Assembly (NCBI RefSeq): GCF_963678635.1
Contig: NC_087068.1
Coordinates: 44,619,013-44,683,012 of the forward strand
DNA from: Symsagittifera roscoffensis
Lineage: Eukaryota; Xenacoelomorpha; Acoela; Convolutidae
DNA: 64,000 bases
Direction: 5' to 3'
Positions 25,301 through 37,300 of the stretch are shown one piece after another. The number at the start of each line of letters is the position of its first letter. Positions within the stretch are counted from its first letter, which is position 1. A program made the position numbers and the translations under genes. The notes beneath the pieces were generated by a model. The model was not told the DNA's origin. It did not search any database and was given only the letters and a program-made list of their open reading frames with translations.

Positions 25301-28300
25301 AACTTCTAAGAACTAACCGACAAATTGAGCAATGCTCCGCTGAGTGAATGTTTGCATTTTGGGTGCCACGTCAGAATGGCAGTGGTGGACTTCCCTGGTT
25401 CCACAGATGCCCCACTTGGGTCCATACTCAGTGGGGGCTGGTGAGGGGAGGCGGAGGATGGAAGTTGGGGTTGGGTGAGAGACCAAGAGTAGTCGAAGAG
25501 GTATTTGCCACTGTTGGCGATCGAGAACGTTTTGATCAGTTTGTCGTTCACTTCGACCTAAACACCAAACTTAACTTCCATTGGAGTAACTTTTCATGAA
25601 CATGTATCTGAACTATCAATTCACCAAGTTCAGATTTCATTGAAAATAACTACGAAAATCCATTATAATCGATTTGTTTTCACTTTTCTTAAATGCGCGA
25701 ATCTTATGCTCCAGGGCATTTCCGAATGAATATGTATCTGTAAAAATTAATATTTCTGTTGTTCATTCATACCGTGGAACTGTTTTTGTTATGCCAAACT
25801 TGATCTACATTAAGTTTGTGAATGGTTTGCAATATAGCCATATGTAATCATCTTCTTTGATTTCAACCTGCGGACTCGTCTTTTTAAATCGTTTTATGAT
25901 AAAGCAACCTTGTCATATATGATTGTGTGAATTGGTATCTTTTGCCATTGGATATTTTCGTAGGACATCTTTTGTCTCAACACCATAAGATATACGATTA
26001 ATCCCAATCGCACAATTAGCCCCAAGACAGTTCAACAGAGTTAAAATTCAGTCAAACCAGCCAAAGATACCCAGATTTGGGCCAGTAATTGTCTAAATTG
26101 GCTAATTTATCTATCTGTAAGCCCAAAAGATCTACAGAGACACAAAAACAATTTATGCAAGTCAAAAATAATTGTGACAAATTAGAACACAATAATATCT
26201 GAACAAAGCTGGACAATAGTCAATTTTTTTATTCAACTTTGTTTTTGTAATAAAACTAACTCAACCTGAGGCAAATTTTGATTTAGCTGGGAAACCTTAC
26301 TTTGCAAACCACTTTTGAAATTCGAATTGAATAGCATTTCTTTGATAGATCAAAAATTGCCTACATTTAACAAATAAATTCAAGTGAACTTGAAACTAGA
26401 CAAAAAATTGGACAGCAAACATGAACAAGACTGCTCGTATCAGGGCGAAGCCCTGAATGTTCCGACTGCCTTTAAAGGTTTATGGAGCAGATTTTTTTTC
26501 TAAAAATTTTTTTTCTTCATGGTTAATGATTTTTTTTCTAAAATTTGACTTTTTTATGAAAATCATCCCCCACACGTCATATAAAGTACAAAAGGATATA
26601 TTTCGCTCCTTGTAACAAATCAATTCTGGCAAATAGGCTTCTTTCAACCAAATTGGAATGATTTCTAAGACGGAGTAAATCTTCGCTTACGCGTTAATTA
26701 CGCGAAACATATCGCCCGTTAATTGTCCCAAATTGGCCAAAATGGCAATCTTTAAACCCCCATAACTTTACAAAAAATGATCACAGGTGAAATATCTTTT
26801 CAAATTTGAGCTCATAACAACAATACCTCTCGAATGATAAACAAATGTGGCTGATTAAAGAGTCAAAATTTGTCTGAAGAAAAAAACTCACCCGAGCGCA
26901 AATATTCCGTTACTTTCGGGGAGCAATAATAACTGGAACAAAAATAAAAAGAACATTTAAAAAAATAATAATTGAAATTTTTTGGTGAAAATCATCCCAC
27001 CCACCACACGCCAAATAAAGTACAAAAAAATAAATTTCACTCCTAGTAACAAATCAATTACGGCAAAAAAACTTTATTCAAACAATTTGTAACGATTTCT
27101 GAGACGGATTAAATTTCCGCTTGAGCGTAAATTGCGCGAAATATATCACGCGTTAATTGTCCCTAATTGGCCAAAATGGCAAAGTTTAAACCACAATAAG
27201 TTTACGAAAAACAATCACAGGTAAATTTTTTTCAAATTTAAGCTTCGGAAAACAATACCTTTTGAATGACAAAAAAAAATCCGTCAAAAATGGCTAGTTA
27301 AAAAGTCGAAATTCGTCTGAAGAAAAAAAACGCACCCTGAGCACAAATATGCCGTTACTTTCGTTACCAAAGTCGGAACAATAACGTATAAGCTTCCTAC
27401 AACCAATTTGGAACGATTTATAATACGGAAATGAATCTCCGCTTACGCGTTAATAGCTTAAAATATATCGCGCATTAATTGTCCCAAATTGGCAAAAATG
27501 GCAATGTTTAAACCCCCCATAACTAAACAAAAAATGATCACAGGTGATATATTGGTTCAAATTTAAGCTCAAAACATTAACATCTTTCGAATGATACAAA
27601 AAAAATTCCGTCAAAAATGGCTAGTTAAAAAGTCGAAATTTGTCTGAAGAAAAAAAACCCACCCCGAGCACAAATATTCCGTTACTTTCGTATCGAAAGT
27701 CGGAACAACAAGCTCAAAAGGTCTATAAGTTAAAAATACAAAGGACAGTTTCATAAAAATTCTTGAACAAGGCAACAATTTTATGTTTTCTGAAATTTAA
27801 AAATAGATGTGACAACATAAATATATAAACATTAATACGGAACAAGCTCCTCTTAGCTTAAAAATAGATGACAACATATAAAATATAACGAGTCATTCAT
27901 CATATGCACTTAATTTCCAAATGTTGGAAGTAGCAATGACACCAAGAGCAGATATAGGCTTTTCTCGTGGTGGGGGGAATTTTCAAAAAAAATTTCGAAT
28001 ATGTAAAAAGGCAAATTTTTTATTCCGCTGGGAAACGTGAAAATTGAAATTCATTTTCAAAACTAGAATTCAAATACGTTTTTCGTGACCTTTACACTTT
28101 TGCTGTTCGCCACAAGAGTTTGCCTTCCGTTTAACTATAGACTTGAACTCTAAAATAAATCAAAAATCATACCATGAAAAATCAAATTAGAAAGTGAACA
28201 CATTTTGAGACTTTTTCCCAAAAACAAAAAAATCATCATGACTTATAGAAAAGTCTTCACTACGTTCATTGTCTCTTAATTAAACAACAAAAATAGATGT

Positions 28301-31300
28301 GGCAAAACATAGTCAATCTCAACGCAAAATAAACTCAATGCTAAATAAACAAATTGCTACAAATATAAAAATAGACGTTAGACACACAAATATATAAATA
28401 AACTAAAACTATGCTCCGAAATTTTGACAACTGCAAATAGATGCAACAACAAAAAACCAAATTAGCTGTTAGTCATTTTAGCTCTAAAATGGGAGAATCT
28501 AGGTGCCAAAAAATGACCCAATGTAAGCTATTGTAAGAATAATCAAGATTTTAAATTTAGTAGTCAAATCATGGTTCTGAAGTAGCTGCATCTCCATCTT
28601 CAACGCATTTGTTGAATTTTTCTCTCTATTAATAAAAAAACGACCACGAAGTGAGATTCATTCAGATTGTTTCAGTATATATTCACTCTTGGATTTCTGA
28701 ATTTGTTAATCAAAAGTTTTTAAGTTTCATAACGACAAAATATCCCACAGGTTTTTGATCCTTTGATTGAGCAGTTTAAGCGAACATTTTATTCCTACAT
28801 GATTATATTCATTCATTTGCTCCGTTCATAACTGGCTTCCGTTATTAACAAGAAGTTGTTTTGAAATGGTATTTCCAATATTTTTCATAACAGTGCTGCT
28901 TGCTCTGCTTTCACCCAGTTTATGCTTCGAAAACTATGTTCGAATGTTGAAAGACAAAATTCAGTGGGTATCTACCAAAAACCGGTCGGATCAAACCTTG
29001 CCAGAGCATTTACAAGACTTGCCTTTCTATTTGCAGGCAAACCCAAAGGTGTTTGAAAACCTTCGAGAACTACACAATGCCAGTCAGTGCTATGAAGACT
29101 GGCAGTTGTTGTTGTTGTTGTTAGCCCACGCGGGTCGGGTTGGGCTCTTCTGTCTCCAGGTCAAGGAACTTAGCAACCTCTACCGGCCGAAGCCACAGGT
29201 CTGCTGGGGTGAGTGGGGAGGGGTTTTGGGAGCAGTTGAAAAGGTGACATTTTGTGTGGGGGGCAAGGGAACAGGTTGGGCAAAGGTGGGAGATGGAGCT
29301 GTCGAGGCGGGATAGGTAAGTGTTAAGGAGCCGGCTGTAGCCAGACCGGAGTTGGGAGAGCTTACAGCGCGTGGGACGTGGGAGAGATTTTTCAGAGGGG
29401 CCAATCTTTGGGGGAGGGATACAAATAACTTTAGACGGAGGGGTTTCGGCTAGGAAATTGGTTACAAGGGAGGTTGGTTGTCTTTTAAAATTGGTTTGTA
29501 GTAGTTAAAAATAAAAGTGGAGACTTCGTCTCGGTCGTCCAGAACTAGAGGGTGGTTTGCGTAGACTGAAAAGTCGGTTAAAATTTTCTGGGTGTCTTCT
29601 TTGAAGCAGCTTATAATTGAGGGGCGAAGTAGACGGGGAGGAGGGGGATGTGAATGTATAAAATTAATGGGATGGTGGGAACGATAGGTAGAGATAAAAA
29701 ATTGAGATGACAGAAGGGTATGGTGGTCTTTGACCGCTAGGATTTCAGATTCACTGTGCAGGTGGGCAGTGGAACTCATTAGATTTGATCCAGTAACAAC
29801 GCGAAGGGATTGGTTTTGGGCAACCTGCAGGCAATTTATGGAGGTGTTACTTGATGCGTGGGACCATGCGGGGACTGCATAGTCAAGTATGGGGCGAATT
29901 AAAGCTTTAAAAGTTAGGAGGAGGGTTTCTTTGGAGTGACCCCAGGTTGATCCTGCTAATGCCTTCAGGATTCCGATCCTGCGTCTGGCCTTTTCAGCGG
30001 ATTGTTTGCAGTGAGTGGCAAAACAAAGTGTTGGATCAAATGTCACCCCTAAGATTGTTGGATTTTTGTTTAGGGGTTGCGCCTCGTTATTTAAAAGAAC
30101 ACTAAGTGTTTTATTAAATTCTTTGTTATAAGAGGAGAAAAGTGTAACTGATCTTTTAGAGGACGCGAAACTTAGTTTGCGTGAGGTGAAAAAATCGTAG
30201 AGCCTTTTTAGGTAGCTATTGATGGAGTTTGAGGCGATATCAATATTGGAACTGCTTGCGAAGGGGTGGAAATCGTCTGCATACGAAACAAGGTTTACAT
30301 TATCGGGAGGTGGCGGTGCATCATGGACATAACAATTGAAAGCGGGCTTTGGAAGCGGTGCAATTTTTGAATTTTTCCAAATTTGAGGGATAATGTTTTC
30401 GGACAAAGAGATATTAAAAAGGTATGTTAAGTATTGAGTAGCAAGTGGGCCGAGATGTTTAAGATGTATATTACAAAGGCCGTCGGGACCTAGCGCTCGC
30501 GATGGTTTGCTGTCTGCAATGGCTTGTTTAGTATTTTCAGGGGTAAAAATTGGGCTGTCTGACAGCGGTAGTTTGGCAATTTTTCTTCTCGTTATACGAA
30601 GGAGTTTGTCAGAGGCGTGGGGTCTGGCATTGGTGAATTGTTTGTTAAAAGAGCTGGTAATATCACGAGGTGAGTGTATGGGTTTAGAACCAAAAGTAAT
30701 GGGGTGTCTTCCTGCCACGGGCTTAGATCCATTTAAGGAGCGTACCACTTTCCAGAACTTTCTGGCACCAGTGCGGTAGTCGCAAGTCCGGAGGAATTCT
30801 CGCCATTTATTTTCTTTGTCCTTTGCTGTCTGTTTCATGAGTCTACAGTTCAGTTGGGATATGACTTCTGGGGGGAGATTTTGTTGTCGGCTTAAATCTC
30901 TTTCGGCGGCAAGGGCAGTGGACTCGGGGGAAAGAGAGGGAGTGAAGTGGCGAATACGGCCAGCGGGGATGTGGTGGCGTGCTGCCCTGAGCACCAGGTC
31001 CCTCAAGAATTTCTCTCCGGCGGCAACTCCGGAAGGTGGAACCGCTGAAAAGAAACCCTCCTCAATTTCCTCTGTGAATTTGATCCAATCTGCTTTTAAA
31101 AAATTTATAAAAGTCCTTTTAGGTGAAAAATTTATAAAATCATCCAAGGGTAGTTCTAGAAGAATGGGTAGGTGATCTGATCCTAGGGATTTAATTGGGG
31201 TCCATGATGTGGAGAGTAAGAGCGATTGGGATGCGAGGGAAATATCTGGTGACGAGAGTTGGTTTTCTGAGTTAAAAGGGACTCTGGTTTGTGTGTCATC

Positions 31301-34300
31301 ATTTAATGGTGCAAAGGTGGATTCGGTTATTTCATTGCTAAGTACAGAGCCGCGTTGATCTTCCTCGATGTTGGAGTTCCATAGTTGTAAATATGCGTTG
31401 GCATCCCCGAGTACTAAGGCGTCCCCAGGTTCAAGTAGTTCGGTAAGGGACGCAGAGTAACCAGGGGGACAGCTCGAGCGAGGGGGGATGTAGAAATTAT
31501 AAATACGAAGCTTGGATGAACTGGCTACCACTGATTTGCCCATAGCCTCTAGTGTTCCATCGTTGTTAATATTTATTTCTTCGTATTGTATCGACTCATG
31601 TATGGCTATGAGAAGACCGCCCCCTTCTTTTTCTCGATCTTTTCTAATTAAAGTGTAGTGTGAGCCAAGTGAGGGGTTTCGAGATTTCTTTCTTAATTTA
31701 GTTTCTTGGAAGACAGCAATATGAATTTGATTTTGAGATAAGAAAGCAGCAATTTCGGGTGCTTTTGCGGAGATACCGTTGCAATTAAATTGAAGGATTT
31801 TTAAAAGGCCTTTGGCGGGGTGTGGTGAACTATTTACATTATTAACAGCAGTATGATTAAAATGGTTGTTTGAACTTGAGTTTTTTACACTATTTACACG
31901 ATTACGATTTGCGCGATTTTGGGAGGAGGAATTATTATTCGAGGAGGTGGGAAGGGTGGGAGGGGGAGGGGGGTTAGGGAGGTGGGGTTGGGGGGCGGTT
32001 AGGGAAGTTGAACAAGTTTGGGAGTTGGGGGTGGTCAAGTTAGAGGACCTGGTGCCTGGGGGAGGTAAAATGTAGGTAGAGGTACAGGTAGGGCAATAGT
32101 AGTCAGGGTGGTGTTGGTTAAAGGGGGTAAGACCACTACATTTAAGGTGAATGTAACCACAGATGTGGCACCAGACACTGGGCTGGGTGCGTTTGATGCG
32201 GAAAGAGCAAGGGGAGCAAAAGTAAGGCCCTGGACCAGGGTTTGGATTAATGCCGGAGCGGAGTAGTAGTATAAGGATGAGCAGACGGAGCAGCCTGGCC
32301 GGCTTCAGACGCTCCGTAACCGAAAACCCGGAGACTTCTGAGCTTCTCCCGACCCAATGGGAGGGGGGGGCTTGACGCCATTTGCATCTTGGTGAGGCCC
32401 AAGATGTCGGATCCACCACTGGAAGGCGGCGTCGTCTGGATCCAAGACTGGCAGTTGATCCTCAGCTACTCGCAGGGGGATGTGTTTAAGTTTTGGGATT
32501 CCTACGCAGTGCCTGGAACTGGGATCCTTGAAGGTCATGTGACCTTTCCAGGCCAATCCGAGGAGTGTTACAATGCAAAGAATGGTTTGACTGGAATTGC
32601 AGTCAGACCTTTTCCAGACACTGAGATGTTTATTGTGAAATTTTATGGGTTCAGTCTGGGAATGTGTAATCCTTCTTCTTGCTCGGCCGAAGAAGTATCA
32701 TTTATATTTGGAAACAGCAGCACAGTTGTCCTTGCCAGAAAAAAATTCAACGCAGATGTCGGCTTTGTAGTTGCAGTTCTAGTCTATGGCCTTATTCTTT
32801 CTGTAGTCTTCTGCGCAACTCTAAGAGGCACCTTCTTGAGAGCCAAAGGTTAGATGCATTCAAACACTTGTGAACTGGTTTGATTGGTATTGAGAGAAAT
32901 AAACCAATCAGAGATATAATCACGTTTTTAAACTAATTAGTATCATAAAGTTCGGTAACTTTTATGACTAAAACGTTATCAGCGAACGGTTTCAGCAAAA
33001 TACGAGAGCCTGAAGAGTGACAATCAGGCGACGTATGACGTCACACCGCCAACAGTCACAACAGTTCAAGAGGAAACTGACCATACAAACTCAAAAGAGC
33101 TGCCGCAGTATCAGCAGCGGAGAGATCCACTTGCGATCAGGATTCTTATGAGCTTCGACTTCTACGCCAACTTCTGCAAAATCTTGGGTGAGTTGAGGCT
33201 TCGAAAATTTTTTGTTTTCATGATTTTTCACCTGTTGCACTTCGGTTTTCAGCAGTGCCCACTCGAGAACCAGATAATCCCTTCTGGTTCTTTAGTGAAC
33301 TCTGCTGAAATCCAATGAAGGTCAAATATTAGGCAAACAGGGTGTATTAGACTTAAATTTGCCTAATATCTGACAGAAATGCAAAAAGAGCGTCAAAAGT
33401 TTTCAATAAATCTTGATTATTTCTGAAAAAAGTTACCGGCAGCAAAAAAAAGTAGATATCATCAGCGACATGTGCATATCTTTTGATATACAGCTCGACT
33501 CTTTGACGGAGAAAAAGTTTCTAGAAAATGGTTAGCTTTTTCAGAAACTCCGAAGGTGCCGAACCCAGACCAGCTGGATGTGTTAAATGGGATGCGAGTG
33601 ATGAGTCTGGGCTGGGTAATCATCTCTCACCTTTTGCTGCTCTGGCTCACAATCGTGGACAACGTAATCTACGTCATCGACAGAAGCAAAAACCTGCTAT
33701 TCCAGACAATCGCAAACGGATTCTCGTCTGTCGATACTTTCTTCGTCATGGGCGCATGCCTAGTCATGCTAGGAACCCTGAGATCCATGGATAAGCTGAA
33801 GAGCGCAAATAAGCCTCAGGGGGTTTTCTGGTGTTGGTTCTACGTGCATCGTTTGATACGACTCTGGCCAACTCTCCTGCTCACAATCCTCTTTGTAGCC
33901 GGGATCTATCCTAACCTGGCTCCCCTATTTTACAGTCCAATTTTCCAAAACGAGGATCCCAGTATGCCCTTTGCAGCTAGGTGCAAGAGATCAAACTGGC
34001 TCTCTACTGCATTTTTCTACAACAATCTGGTGGATAATCCTAACATCGCCTGCATGGGTACAACTTATACTTGAGCACTATGAAAATGAGTTTGGAAACA
34101 ATTTTGAAGCAGTTCGATATACGGTGATAATAATAGGGCAACTCTTTTTTCAATTTTACTACTAAAAGTATAAATTTGATTGTTCCAGTTCCCCAGTCAT
34201 CAATAATGCATAAGACAGATATTGCGAATTTAACCGTGCTTTTTGGTTTTAGATTGGACTTGGTATGTCTCCAATTACATGCAGTTCTACCTCATATCAC

Positions 34301-37300
34301 CTATGTTTGTATTACTGACCATGAGAAAGAGACTATTCGGAGCAGTTGCCATTTCCACGGTCATCGCCATCAGCACCCTGACTGTCATATTGGGATCTGG
34401 TTGGAATAAAGTGCCTCCAGCTAACTCTGTGAGTGTATGATTTGCAACATTTGTTTCGATATTATTCAGTAAATTTGACAATAACGATGAAAAAAAATAA
34501 ACAAAAAGGTGAAACGGAGCTTCGCGCCTATTGCGATACAAGAACTTGTTCCTAAGAAATAGTGTTTGTTGACAAAATAAAAAAAAGTGACGATTTGAAA
34601 AACTTATTTCCTAGTTTTCAAAAACACCAAAATTTTGAACACTAACCACAATCAATAAAAACTCCATTACACTTTAAAACCATGACCGCTCAATTATAAA
34701 CACAAAAACAGGCGAAAAAATTGTTTGTAAAAAGTATTATCACTTAAAAATTTCAAGTAAGATAAGTTCAAAGCTTCGGATAGTTTACGACACAATTGCT
34801 TTTTGTTGACTAAGAGGGCAAAAAAAACTCCAAAAAATGGTTATTTTAATAAACCGTTGAAAAAATTTCAAAAAAATTATTTCACAAATTTTTTTTCGAA
34901 CACCATTACCCACATCGCAAGGGTATTGCAATAGGGTACTAGAGTTTTTTCCTGCAAATAACTTTGTTCACAGAAAGATCAAAAATAGAAATTGTTGAGT
35001 TAGGTTGAGTTCTTAAGGAAATCAAAATCTTGTTTGCGTCTCCGGCGCACTTGGTCTGATGTAACGAATACGCCTGCAACTGCTTAGGTCCTGGATTCGA
35101 ATCAGACAGGACCTATTTTTTTTCAAACGGTAAGTATTCCGTTTCAAAATAATTGCCGGCCTATCATTTATCTGCTTCTATTTCGTCAGCTTAGTGTCGT
35201 ATTTCTGAGTTGTTTCAATGGAAACGTATTTTCTATGCGCCCTTCTAAATTGTACAAAACTCGAAAATTCTGAATAGAAATTATAGATTTTCATGGCAAA
35301 AAATTGGTTTTCGTTTTTTTCTTCCTTTTTTCCTCTTGATAGGTTTCGGCTTATATTAAATCACCTTCATGGCCACATATTGCGTCTTTCGATAAGCGAA
35401 AAAAATTTGATGTGCTAGTGTGTTTTGAGGGCGACATAACAATTTTTTTCCCGCCTTTTTATTTTTCTTTTTCGGCCTAAAAGGAGTCTTCCTATACTAT
35501 ATCGGCTTATTGGCCTCATTTTCTTTCATTTAAAGAGCAGATGAAATTTAATCAGTGTGTTTTGAAGGCGAGGGGTACTTGTTAACTTTTTATAAGTCTT
35601 AAGTATTGTCGATTTTTCCGGCTGAAACGGTTTCTGCTAAAGTGTTGTGTTTTCAGCTTTGTTACCACTTGGTAATTTTTTCCGATGCTAAATTCACATT
35701 CTATTGTCTTGGCATTTTTTTTTCAAAACTAGTCTGATACATTCTAATAGATTTAAATTTGCAACATTTTTGGTTTTTTTTCCGCTTTAGGTTGTTCTTC
35801 GGGTATGTTTTGGTAAGCGAGCGAGGTCTTATAAGAGTATAATTCCAATAATTTACATTAAGCCGTGAAATTTTCTTCAGTAAAATTTGTTTTTTTTTTA
35901 AGTTCTCCTAGCGTATTTCCAGTAAATTGTTTGATAAGAAACCTTGTTTATTTTTTTTGAACAAAAAACGACACAATTAATAAGACATAGCCAACAGACA
36001 GTCAAAACAGAGTCAATGAACGGAAGAAAATGATAAAAAAAAACTTTCGAATTTCAAAAAAAATAGAAAGCCTTAAAGCTCTTTGAATTTCTTGACTAGT
36101 TTATGATTGACACTTTTCGTCAAAATTAACCCAATTTGGGGAAAATGGATCAACCAGTAATTTGTTCATAGCGCTGGATAATCGGGAAAAAAATTCATTT
36201 CGAAACTAGATGTTGATCACGTTTTTCGTTACCTTTACATTTTTGCTGTACCATAGCTGAGTTTGTCTTCTGTTTCACAAAGAAATGAACAGAATTTAAA
36301 AACAAAATCAAAAATTAAATCTCGAAAGAGTAAATTTGAGCCTCGAAAAATTTTAGACTTTTCTGAAAAAAAAAAAAACAAAAAATCATAATGATCTATC
36401 TAAGAGCCTGAACTACATTCATCAACTCCTTTAAAGAAAATGTTTTTTTTTTTAGTTTTTTGTTTTTGAAGCCGGAACATTCGGCGCTACTTGCACAGCA
36501 AGCGGCTATCGCAGTTTAATTGACAATTTGGTTTGTCCTGCTTGCGATAGAACAGCTAAATGATTTCCTGGAAAATTAGTTAGAAAACTGATCTCAATTA
36601 ATTGTCCACATCCCATCACTAAAAGTTTTATATTTTAATTTTTTAAATCGTTTCATAATTTCAGGGCTTCCCTATTCTCGCCAGATATGAAACTGCTTCT
36701 GTTACCTTCGATATGTTTGGCCCGTGGACAATAAAGACATACTTCTCCTCTTACTGTCGCTTCCAGGCGTACGGAGTAGGACTTTTGCTAGGGATCGCAC
36801 TTTATGACAAGAAAGCGATGAGCGACCATCTCGAAAAGATCCCGTTCCATGTCAGATTACTAATCATCACTGGCACCTGGGTGTCTGGATTAATGGCCGG
36901 CTCAGTCTCGGTGTACGGTTGCTACTTTTGGGCCAACGGGGCTCACACAGGCGTATGGGAAGTGGCAGTCTACAATGCGACTATGCGTCTTATGTGGGCA
37001 TATTTCATCTGTGTCATTATACTCAATTGCTCTTTAGGTTACGGCGGAGTCATCAACGATATTCTAGGCGCCAAAATCTGGTCTTCATTTGCTAAAGTTA
37101 ACTACACAACTTATATAATACACTTTGTCCTTCTCCAACTGTTTGTGCAGACTTTGGAACAGCCGATCCGGTTCACTACCTTCAACTACATTCTATATGC
37201 CAGTGGGATGCTTATGTGTATTAACTGTGTGGCTTTAGTTTGCAGCTGTATTATTGAGACCCCTTTCATCCAGATGGAGAAAGTGCTATTGGGGGTCAAG

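Noticed and set aside
28866-29315. Small 149-residue secreted protein
   Set aside because: Residues after Leu-81 come from the antisense 3' end of the LINE; the real gene continues at 32458.
30507-32075. Plus-strand ORFs opposite the LINE
   Set aside because: They are shadows of the 985-codon minus-strand LINE frame.
34500-34560. Further family D/E hairpin near GGAGCTTCGCGCCTATTGCG
   Set aside because: Only one stem arm remains, so it cannot be assigned with confidence.
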